NCBI GenBank assembly: GCA_036936605.1
Contig: JAUPFV010000001.1
Span: 343,243,081-343,307,080 of the forward strand
DNA length: 64,000 bases
DNA from: Limnanthes douglasii subsp. nivea
Lineage: Eukaryota > Streptophyta > Magnoliopsida > Brassicales > Limnanthaceae
Reading direction: 5' to 3'
The translations under genes and the position numbers were made by a program. The notes beneath the pieces were generated by a model that had not been told where the DNA came from, made no database searches, and worked only from the letters and a program-made list of their open reading frames with translations. Position 1 is the first letter of the stretch; each line of letters starts with the position of its first letter. Shown here piece by piece: positions 9,971 through 20,670 of the stretch.

Positions 9971-12359
9971 ATATTTATGCTATTGAGACGAGTACGATTA
10001 TTCTATTTGATCTATATTTTATTGTTTTTATAATTTTTACTTTTTTTATATGAATAATTAAGTTTTATTCTTTTCATTTTTTAGATATTTTTTTTATTTT
10101 TCATACCATTATTTTAAAAGGTTGAGAAGTTATTTTTGTTGATCATTCTTTTTTTTATTTTTTTTTAAATTTTTTTCTTCATAAATTTATTCTCCCACGA
10201 ACGTCATATTATTTTTTCTCCTATACAAAAAAACAAATGTTTAATAATTTGAATATTTTATGAAGCAAAGCTTCTGTAATAGTAATCTTCATTTTTAATT
10301 TTTTTTGAAGTGAACAAAGAAAAAGAATAAATTTATTATTATTATTTCAGAATCAATCTCTTTCTAGATTGTTGATGGGTAAATATTATAATGGGTGAAG
10401 AAGGATATGAAGAATCACTCGAGTCACCTTCATAGTATCGACATTGAAGATCATACGTGACTGATTCAATATCGTGAAGACAGGAAGTGAAACTGCTAGG
10501 GTTTGGAGTACCTCAACAGGTATATTGATTCACTAATGGGTATCTCTACATTTGTGTTGGATCCAAAAGTAACCCGAAGGCCTGTTAAGCAACCCAAAAG
10601 GTATATTGATTCAAGAGACGTTACTGTCTCACCCTTAATGGAGGACTCACGTGCAAAATGAATAAAAGAATATAATACATTGCTAGCTGTAATTCGCTAT
10701 AACAAACTGTATTCACTCAGTGTAACAATATATATAATACTGTATAATACAAAGTTACACTTTTGAGAATAAAATAAAAGGGTATTCCGTTTAATAAAGT
10801 TTATCCCTCTCTCTTTAAAAATTAAACTTAATGGTGTAAAAAATCAAGTTAATTATAGCGATTTGTTATGGGTTGTTCTAAGTGTTTTAATTATATTTGT
10901 AATTACTATAAAGATTTTCATTTTGATTTAAAATCGCAGAAATATCTGAGTTGTTTTTCAGAATAGATGTACTAAAGTCATGCACCCATAAAATGAAAGG
11001 TCATGGAAAAATATTAAAAATGTTAAGATCACGCGAGACAAAAAGGAACAGACGGCTTGAGACGAAAAGGAAAAGGTACGAGTCGGTGGCGAGAGAAACA
11101 CAAATGTCTATGAAAAACGACCCCAACATTGTAACATTTCAACTACGTCCGAGGCTAATCAAACTCTTGATCATTCGCCTACCAAAATATTAAAATTTTC
11201 TATGAATCGATCTTTGCACCTAGTCAGTTATCCAGAAGGATCAAACAACTGTCATGAAATAGGTTGAAGAATCTAATATTCATCATGAACCATCTGTTCA
11301 CGAAAACGAAGATTCACTTTAGTACATAGACATTCAAATTCTCGTGGACTTTACTGACGTCGAAAGCGAGTAAAACACGGAAAATAATCTACTTGTGGAC
11401 CAGAACAACATTCGAATATTCCCAGTCTATGAGTAACATTAGGTATACAACACGTTAACTTGAGGGTAAGTTAAATTTTTGCATAATTATATTTTTTAGT
11501 TTCATTTTGTTTTTTGTTTTTATAATAATTCTCTTTTTTATTTTATTTTTAAACTCTCGTAGTGGAATAAACTTCCAAACTCTAAACATAATTTTGTAGA
11601 AATAGGACATGAGTAACCATCGCGATTCAAAGATAGTTAGTAGTTGAACTTTGAAAATTAGATTTTTATATGTGATTGTTTACAGGTTATATTTGAACTA
11701 TATGCATATATGAGGGCTCACTTCCCCGTACATGAGATCATGATTTACAATATTTCAATTGAAATTATGTTTACTATTCAAAGATATATGCCGAACACAA
11801 TAATAAGACAATTTAGTATGGTCCAAGAAAAACCGACGTCTCCTCAAGAATCTAGACCCAATATTAAGAGGAGAAACATAATTGGTATTATTTCATACAA
11901 GTGTATTGGGATAGATGACATAAACATTAACTTCCATAGGAACATAGTACATTTTCCATTTATGACCCTGCAAGTTCATGTCGGTGGGATACGTTAATAA
12001 TATTAACGATCTTGATACTCTAGAGATGATACATAATATTAACAATATTAGACATGTTCACAACACTGATGAAAAGTTGAGTTTTCATAAAACTCATCAC
12101 TAATGAAAATCATTGCTCATTTTCTCGTATATTATATTAGTTATATTTTCTTAGTTGCAAATATGATGTTGTTTTTATATTTGAATGTTGTTGTTTAATT
12201 TAAGTAAAATTAGATTACCTCATTTCAGTAATGTTAATCTTATGGATGTTGTTTCCAGAGATTTTAAAAATACTTTTGTACATTCTGTTGATGTGGGTGT
12301 TGTAAAAAACTTGTTAAAAATTACATTTGTGTCCTGGAGGTACCAATCGTCCACATCCC
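9971..12359. other. AT-rich DNA, no recognisable gene
   Basis: Short open frames (e.g. 10951-11193, 11710-11997) have no recognisable motif and many stops lie between them. This looks like decayed spacer or transposon sequence. Confidence 0.6.
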
Positions 12360-12800
12360 GGGTATAATATATTACCGGAGGTATAAAGATAATATATCGC
12401 AAGTATAATATATTATAGGCGGTAACATGATATGTATTACTGGTGCGTTGGTCTATTTATTATAAAAAAATCTTTAAATCAGATTATTTTTGTATTGTAT
12501 ACTGAAAATATTATTTATCCACACAATTAGTACATTAAACATATGAGAGGTATATAATATTGGTATAATATATTATTAGTGGTATAAAAAAAATATGTAC
12601 CACTAGTGTGTCAGACCATTTATTGTAAAAAAACTTTCAAGACTCGATTTTTTATATGTTATACCTGCAATATATATATTCAACACTAGCGGTATTGAAA
12701 TTGTCCACCGTCGGTATAGTATATAACCGACGGTACAAAAAATTGTACCACCGGTGCGTTGGCCTAGTTATTGCATAAAAATCCAAAGTTTTCCATATAT
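12360..12800. repeat. Diverged tandem repeat, three units of roughly 150-190 bp
   Basis: Three units each contain a GGTATAATATATTA-like run, then GTACCACYRGTGYGTYRG-like words (ACTGGTGCGTTGGTCTA at 12438, ACTAGTGTGTCAGACCA at 12603, ACCGGTGCGTTGGCCTA at 12749), then a TTATTGTAAAAAAA-like run. Units are strongly diverged. They could be the subterminal repeats of an old DNA transposon. Confidence 0.6.
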
Positions 12801-14870
12801 AAAGTCCCATCACTTTGGTGATTAATTTCTCAATAAAAATCTACTCAAACATACCATATTTCTTCATATACCAAAATAGCATAACTAATCAAACTTGTAA
12901 TTTTTTCGACATATAATGGACTCTCAATAAATACGATGAGTCGCTACAAGACATCAAATATGTAAAGAGAATAAGGTCATATGAGAATACCAATAGAGTT
13001 TTTAATGATTATTTTTGTTTAATATACTACATACAAACGTGGGGGAGCTCCATCTCCGCCTCCACATAGTCGTAAAGAAGTCTATACCATGTATAATGAT
13101 TTAAAATCAAAACCAATGGTTTGGATGTTTGACCTTTTGTATAAATTTAGGTAAAACACATTCAACACATTTCAATTTAAATATTATTGATTTTACTAAA
13201 AAATATGTGATAAGTTATGTGGATGAGTGCTTCACTAAATAAAAGAATGTGTTAATGAATTACACACTTGTTGAAGGATATGAATTTAACGAAGGATGTG
13301 ACGTTAATTAAAATTATGTGTGTGTTCATATTTCATTTATATGTTCATTTTATGTACATAAGTTATTTTATTTGCTATTATATAGTTCTTATTTTATATT
13401 AAATGTTTTTTTGTAAGTTAGTCGACTCTTGTATCAGGTTAGAATATTTAGAATTGGTTTCAGATATATGAGTTTATAACCTCTGGCATGATCCCAAGAA
13501 ACAAACATATGGTGTTTGGTTTGGACATTATTGATTTTATTAAACAACACATACTTCATGAGATTTAATTAGATTTCGTTGAAAAATATTGGTACAAGTG
13601 TATGAAGATTCTTAACCCATGTAAATAGATATGCAGAGATAAATCTTTCTAATGTATTTACTTGTGATGTCTTTTTATTTTATTTGAAATTTATATGCAT
13701 TTGCTTCTTCGAATTTTATGTTTGAATTGATCGATTCAAGTATGATGTTTTGAAATCGCTATAACAATAACATGAAACAAATAAATTAAACATTTAAGTA
13801 TTTAGCGCAAATACATTGTAATGATATATGATTTAAAAAATTAACATACGTAATATTTTTTATAAATCACCTCAATTGGTCACTTCGTGGTCGTAAACCA
13901 AGTGTTAGAAATTCGAATCTTTTAGTATCTCATAGAACGAGATATAATTGATAATTCTTAACCTGCATATTCTAAGGTATGAAATCTAACACAACAAAGA
14001 TGCATTATTGCACATGGGGCATCATTTGCAACGTAAAGCTATATCAAACAAATTCTAACATAAATATCAAACAGATATTTTGAGTTAAATCCAACAAAGA
14101 CATGCAATGCTTACATTGACAAAGTGATTGTTATTAATAAAACTTACCTCGGTTTACTCTATTTGAGACATCGGAGGGGATGCCCCTCGTAATGGTAGAA
14201 TAATGAAATTAACATTTATCGATCCCAGATGTCCTACAAAATGGACGATGTATTTAAAATTTGATATGATCGCGATTCTCTTCTTTGGGATTATTATCTA
14301 ATTTTTGTAAGTAACCTTTTAGATAAAGAAACATTACTTTAGAAGCCATCATATCACTTAAGCTACAATTAATCGTTTCACTTTATAGTGAACATATTTT
14401 AGGAGCTACAACTACATAAGGTTTATCATGAAAAATATATGACTACTTTATTGTGTCAGAATTACGCTCATTCTCATCAATTTAATTGGTGGGGTTCTGC
14501 CCTCTCTTTGTAGAATGACCGATGAAGTTTTTAAAAATTTATTTAGCGAAAGTACACTTGGTTTCTTTAAAGCTATCACGTGCTCAAAATAAGACTTATC
14601 TCATTTACTGAATGATGCAATAAAATATAATTTTACGACCATATTATTTATGTTTATCTAAAAGATCTTAAAAAGAAAATGATTCTGAATAGACCATGTC
14701 AAACCATTTTTTGTATACATGTTCTATGCGTTCTTTGTCCTTAGTTTTTGTGACAACTTTAACGAGTTTATCTAGTTTTTCTTTCAATAGCTATGTCGAT
14801 GTTAGATTAGTATGAGAAACTATATCTAACCTGTTTCGATGATCATTAAAATAGTTTAAATTCTTTTTAT
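12801..14870. other. AT-rich DNA, no recognisable gene
   Basis: No coding frame longer than a few dozen codons is supported. A short tRNA-like B-box resemblance near 13910 is too weak to call a SINE. Confidence 0.55.
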
Positions 14871-14879
14871 AATGTTTTT

Positions 14880-16220
14880 TGTATGTCGTGCAAACACGGC
14901 ATACCATGCGTAACATGTATAACACAAGTGCAGTTAGTATCTGCAACTTTCAATTTTGACCACATTCGATTTCATCTGAAAAATATCTAATGTGGTGTGT
15001 GAGACGTTATCTCTAAGATCGGTGTACATTTTGTGTATAAATTTATGTTAGGCTATAAGTTGACTTTTTCAAATGATTATCTAACTTCTTCATGTTGCAT
15101 TCCGAACAAACAATTAACCTTACCCCAAAATGACTCGAAGTTACCTTTTCTTGTACTTATAAAATGTTCCATAGTAGAATGAACACTCTCCATGCATTTC
15201 ATGTTTTTGTTATCAAAATGTATGAACTTGTTAGTTTTCTACGTGAGAAACTTATCACCATAAGGAACTAACCAAACATTTTTGGCATATTCGATTGCTT
15301 TTAGATAATTTTGTAGGTAACATAGCATTTATGACCAAACGTTATACAACGTGATTTTCATCCAACATTATGATTCCACGAACATGGAAAATCATGAGAG
15401 CTTTTATTTATCATTTATAATTTGCTTCGATTTTGCAAAAACGTTTATGTTAATGTACCATCGATATAGCACGTGTGTTGCATTATGGAACATTTATTCG
15501 AGAGCATTCACCAATGTTAAGTCTATATCCTTTAAAAAAATTGATGGTTCTTCAATGAAGTTAGTTACCATTAACAATTGCAAACATTTTAATACCCATT
15601 TTTAGTTTTCAACTTTATTCCCGGACATAAACACAAATCTGATTTAAAAAGTCATACTGGTGCAACTGGTTGTAACAACCTCAAACAACAACATCCCGTA
15701 CCTTATTACCTTTTATGTGTTTTTTCTGTTATTAACACATTTGAAAACATTCATAACAAATCCACACTAACCAGATGTTCAGGGAAAATTTCAGCGGTAA
15801 TGTCACTTTGGTGTTTGAACAATCTATGTCATTCGTAATAATTTAACATTTTGTGTTTGCCTAACAAATATTACAACTGTGAGAGAGCACATTTCTTGAG
15901 CTTTCATTGTTATGGTGGAGTCTTGTATACATTACGCGTATATGAAGAATTCTTAGGGCTTCAATTTTTCGCTCTACCTAAAATATCATAATAACGAGTT
16001 CCCATGTTCATAAAATTAAGTGCAAATTCCTAATATTTTTTTAGAAAAGCATCCCAAGTACGAGTGATTGTTTTCTACTTTTGAAATTTTATGATTGTAA
16101 CCCCTATGTATGACATCTAAGGACTATTTGTAAAAAATTACCATATTTTTTCTAATCTTGAAAGGGCATCCATATTTCTTTGTTATGATAGATTTTCTCT
16201 TAACATCCTTTGGGTCTACC
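14880..16220 (-). pseudogene. FAR1-like MULE transposase remnant
   Basis: Read on the minus strand, from about 16.2 kb downward, decayed fragments appear in the order of a FAR1/MULE transposase. They are a zinc-binding start (KKYGCPFKIRK), a stretch before the second catalytic Asp (NKVEN.KWVLKCLQLL), a DDE-domain piece (LVNALE.MFHNATHVLYRWY), a C-terminal stretch (WLVPYGDKFL, ESVHSTMEHFISTRKGNFES), and a SWIM finger (CTCVIHVTHGMPCLHDIQ). Stops and frame changes separate them. The order and spacing match the family; the protein is long dead. The OTU remnant at 16.4 kb lies head to head with it. Confidence 0.75.
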
Positions 16221-16399
16221 AACTTTATATATAATATGAATATCTCATATTTAAATAATAATTTAGGAGTTTTCTTGATTTTTTGCATCTTCGTGACGTT
16301 TTAATATAATAGTCAAGCCATTGTATTTCTTGGTATTTGTAACTCAATCAATCAATTATTACTAGGTATAATAGAATTTTATGGTAAACAAATCACTAA

Positions 16400-17120
16400 A
16401 GTAGATATCACACTCATATGGATGTTATGACAGGTAACATATGTGCCTCAAAAGCAAATTTATTCATAGTACTTGAAGTTAAAGCTATCCCAAAGAAGAA
16501 AGTTACTCAACCAAATAAATCTAGTAAGACTAATGATGAGATTAATCATGAGGGATGCTTTCCAAAATATTTAGATGATTAGATTACTAACATGGTAGAT
16601 GATACTCCACATGGTCAGTGCAGTTATCAAATTATAGCTTTGTCGATATATGGTTAAGAAGAATTATGAGAATATGTGAGATAAGATTTGAAGTCTGAAT
16701 TGAACAATCACCGTGTTTTTTTATGAGGGAGAGTTTGATGGTACTAATATTGTAGACGACATACTTTATAGGTTAGATTGATTTAAAATATACAATGGTG
16801 GTAATAAGTATTAGATAATACTACCTGACGTTGTTTTAGTGATAACCACACGATATCAATGAGTGGTATACCATATTTGTTTTCTCACTTATTTTATTTA
16901 CTACCTTTCTGTGGTTGATGCCTCGATCATGTCATATAAAAGAATTTATGATTAATTACGCACATGATAACTACTTCATTCACGTAATCAAAACAATAAA
17001 CTAATTTTATATTATGTTATGTTATGTTATGTTACACTAAGTTATTTAAATTTTATTTATATAAGTTACTTTGGATGGACTATTGTCGGTATTATACTTA
17101 TTATGGTACGTGGTTCACTT
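16400..17120 (+). pseudogene. OTU-type cysteine protease remnant
   Basis: Decayed + strand fragments resemble the OTU proteins that accompany FAR1-like MULE proteins in plants: CFPKYLDD.ITNMVDD, then HGQCSYQIIALSIYG (the GDGNCGFRAIA-type site, with the catalytic Cys still visible), EYVR.DLKSELNNHR, and LPDVVLVITTRYQ (matching the MPDMGHLVATRYN-type strand). Several stops and shifts interrupt it. OTU proteases cleave ubiquitin; here no function remains. Similarity was judged by eye. Confidence 0.65.
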
Positions 17121-18395
17121 CAAAGAAGAATTGCGTAGGTAATTTTTCTCAACCAAAGATTAAAGTAATTTAACCAAATAAAACCAATCCAAATATCCTT
17201 AGCGCATGATGGAGAAACACACTTTACTGATTTGACCAAATACGTTTAATTATGCTTCGATTGGGTGAATGCATTCGACGTGTTACTTGTTTAAGTTTTG
17301 TTCCCATGACATATTGACAACTTATTTACTTATTGTTTGGATATTAATATTTTATTTACGAGTAATTTGTGCATTGTTTAATTTTTTTAATCAATTTACT
17401 ATTTATGTATGTTTTTGTTTGAAATTGTCCACGACATGCTACAAAAATGATATTTACCATTAATTTTTTCAAAAACAGATAACTCCTCACATAGATATTG
17501 TGACTTGTGGTCACCTTGTCATGCACTCGATGTGAGAAACTATAACAAATTTTGTGCACTCAATACGCCATGATGTACAAAATGTCACACATTCAGTACG
17601 ACACAGTGACCATTTGTCACACTACTAGTGGGAACCATTTGTATATCCACACATTTTTTCCAAGTAAAAATATAATTTCAAATAAGTTCTCATTAAAGGA
17701 AATTGTTACAACGACATGGTGCAAAAAACATCGATCAAAAAGAAATATTGAAATTTGACTGAAAACATAGACAACAATAATTTAGGAATTCTAAAACTAA
17801 AGCATCAATAACTTGGGAATTTAGAAATTGAAACAACGATAACTTAGGAAATTATAAATTGAAACAATGATAACTTGACGATAAGATAAATCATTATTTA
17901 TATGGCAGGCTAATTCCATTTCATGAGCCTCGTTTATTTCTTCTAAATTTTGTATTCAATTTTAGCCTCGTACATAATTTCCTCTGTCTTGGTTGTTGTT
18001 TGGTCATGAACATGATCTGTATGTTCCTCAGTTATAATGTTGGTGACCTTGCAATTAAATAACTGAAACACAGGATGATGTTTCTCGCCGTTGTGATTGA
18101 AAACCAAGTGTGTTTTTTGAGTCTTTGGATACTTACACATAGTTCCAACCTCATCGAGATGTCATGAATTTTTTACGGCTCCACATGATCCATAACATAA
18201 AGATAGTAAAACTGATAGACTATTGCCTCCCAATAAGGTTTACCCAATTTATTATAATTGGTTTTATTTACTTCAATGACGATTTCTTTAAATATTCATC
18301 TTTGAAAGAAGTCCACAAATACATCTTTATTATTTAAAGTTGAGTTTTTAACATTGTATTTTTACAAAAGGGAAACATCTATTTATTGAGTTTTA
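17121..18395. other. AT-rich DNA, no recognisable gene
   Basis: Short open frames on both strands lack motifs or codon structure. Nothing else supported. Confidence 0.55.
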
Positions 18396-19850
18396 GTCAA
18401 GGATAGCCTAATCCAAATAGATCTATCAATATTTAACACGTGTAAGTTGTGAATAACGTAATCTACTTACCCAATCGATTTAGGACACCTGTTGGATAAG
18501 ACTAACGCAACCCATACGGTATGTCATGATAAACCCAAATAATGAGTATATATTTAATTTTACTAGAACTCTCATGATAATTAAGGATAAAGCAATCCAT
18601 ATAGACCCATCAATATATGACACGTGTAAGTTATGGATACCGTAATCTACTAAGACCGATCTCGAGGAATCACATGTTGGGTAATTATTGCACGTTAACT
18701 CTTACCGAGTTAAATATTATTATAACTCCCACAATAATCAATATAATTATTAAATAATCCATATAAAAAATTTATGATAATTCAGCATTCCATACAAATT
18801 AAATAATGAAATGTATTCATAATACCATTAAATAAAAATATCTAAAATAAAATAAAATAAAAATCATAATCATAATCATAAAAACACGAGTATAACGAGT
18901 TCATCAAATTCGTACACAACAAAATATTCGTACAAAAACAAAAATATATGTAGTAAAATCAATCCCCGTGTCGGCGGTGATGCATAAGTTGGTAGCACTC
19001 ACGTAAATACGCCTATTTTTCCTCTATATTCATGAAACCATCCATCAAATCCATCTCGAGTACCCGATCCGCAAACTCATGTAATCTAGCTTGATAAGTG
19101 GTCAAGGAGGAGTTCACCAAAATAGATCTATCAGCAGCTAGACTGATGGTCAATCAATAAGTACCATAGGTTAGACTTTATCCATGTAAGTTAGAATGAT
19201 ACTGTATCATAACGACCGAGCTGATATGGAGAGCCTCGTAAAAAAAGGTGAATGGTATATGTGTGTGTAAGATTAATATAATATTAACACGTGTAAGCTG
19301 TAGATATCATAGTCCTCTTATCCAATCGGTTTGTGGCACCTATTGAATAAGACTAATGTAACTCCTAAGGTATGATGTGATAAACCTACATAGTGAGTAT
19401 CAGTTTAATTTTAGTAAAAATCTAAGATAATTAAGGATAAATCAATCCAAATAGACCCATTAATATATGACATGTGTAAGTTGTGGATATTGTAATCTAG
19501 TAAGACCATTCGTGAGAAAACATATGTTGGGTATGTATTGCATGTGAACTCCCATCGAGTTCAATATTACTATATTTGTCACAATGATTAAGGTAATTAT
19601 TAAGCAATCCATATAAAATATTCATGATAACTAAGCCTTTTATATAGATCAAACAATGTAATGTGTTCGAGGTCAACAAAATTTACAACACTATTAAATA
19701 AAAATATGTAAAATAAAATTAGAATAATAATTATAAAAACACGAATACAATGAGGTCATCAAAGTCGTACATAAGATTTTTTTTGTACAAAAACAAAAAC
19801 ATATGTAGTAAAATTAATCTTCGTGGCGACAAGGATACATAAGTCGGTAA
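18396..19850. repeat. Host direct duplication of about 850 bp (copy A and left part of copy B)
   Basis: Copy A (about 18400-19250) and copy B (about 19270-19850, continuing at 60188-60450) share ordered blocks such as AACACGTGTAAG, GATAAGACTAA, ATAATTAAGGATAAA and ACATATGTAGTAAAAT at 75-85% identity. E1 is inserted in copy B, so copy A shows the empty-site sequence (GGTAGCACTCACG). Read on the minus strand, copy A and the right part of copy B encode similar peptides (TTYQ.RLH.FA.RVLEMD and IEE..AYLRECY), suggesting an old duplicated gene fragment of unknown family. Confidence 0.75.
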
Positions 19851-20256
19851 TAGTGAGGTTAATTATTGTCTGGGGGTAAATTTGTAATTTGTTCGGAGTT
19901 TTGTGAAAGTATATGAGTGTTTAATATTTAGAGTAGAGAGTAGAGGGAGAATTAAGCAGCATGGTTGTATTAATTTTAATTATTCATATTTAATGCAGGT
20001 GGTTGGGTATTTATACCCTTACATTTGGGCTTTATGGGTTTTCGGGTCATGTTTAATGGACCCGGGTCATGTTTAAAGACCCATGAGCTCTTAGTAGGGG
20101 AGCAAGTAGCTTAGTCAAGAAGTGTTTAGGTTTTTTAGTACTTTTGTCATAGTTCGAACAGTCCAATAGGCTAAGTGTTCGAAGTGGTCTGTCCGGTCCG
20201 GAGTCCTTGGACCGATCTGTCCCTGTCCGGGGAGCAAGTAGAATTCGGACTCATCA
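19851..20256 (-). repeat. E1 LTR, left (3' LTR)
   Basis: It runs from TAGTGAGG (TGGTGAGG in the partner, so a G-to-A change) to CATCA. It differs from the right LTR at about 11 of 406 positions by eye. A TATAAATA-type box is readable on the minus strand in the GGGTATTTATACCC stretch. Confidence 0.92.
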
Positions 20257-20270
20257 GGAGCCCCTTTTTT
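20257..20270 (-). promoter_or_regulatory. E1 polypurine tract
   Basis: On the minus strand AAAAAAGGGGCTCC directly abuts the 3' LTR; E3 has the near-identical AAAAAAGGGGCTAC at its own LTR. This is the expected position for plus-strand priming. Confidence 0.7.
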
Positions 20271-20591
20271 AGGTGTTTGTTCAAATACTTTTGTCAAAAA
20301 CCTGAAAAACAGTCCGATGTCAGGGGTAGTTTTAATCCGGACAGGTCTGTTTACCTTATGGTTTTATCCGGACTGATAAAGCTTCATGAATCCAAACGGT
20401 TTTTTGCCAGAGTTCATGGGACACGTGTCGCTTTCTGATTGGTTGCTTCAACCGTTTTTTCACCTTGAATTTCGAACCCACCTTCTTCGAAAAGCAACCT
20501 CTTAGTTAAAGATGGTGACATCAACGTCGTCTTTAATCATTACCAATCTTTTCGAATTCTCCTAGGAATCAAACTCCTTTTTCAGATTCAC

Positions 20592-20598
20592 TATAAAT
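20592..20598 (+). promoter_or_regulatory. TATA box of the E1 antisense gene
   Basis: TATAAAT (in CACTATAAATTAAA) lies 335 bp downstream of the left LTR and about 230 bp before the first in-frame ATG (20824). E2 and E3 have a TATAAAT at the comparable place, supporting a dedicated antisense promoter. Confidence 0.6.
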
Positions 20599-20670
20599 TA
20601 AAACACTTTCTACTGTTTTACCATTACTCTCATATTTACTCTGCAACTTCTTGAAGCTTTCTCTCTCTAA

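Noticed and set aside
10951..11193. 80-codon basic open frame
   Set aside because: No family resemblance or conserved neighbour; isolated in AT-rich decayed DNA.
13870..13985. tRNA-derived SINE
   Set aside because: Only a weak B-box-like GAAATTCGAATC and no convincing A box, tail or flanking repeat.
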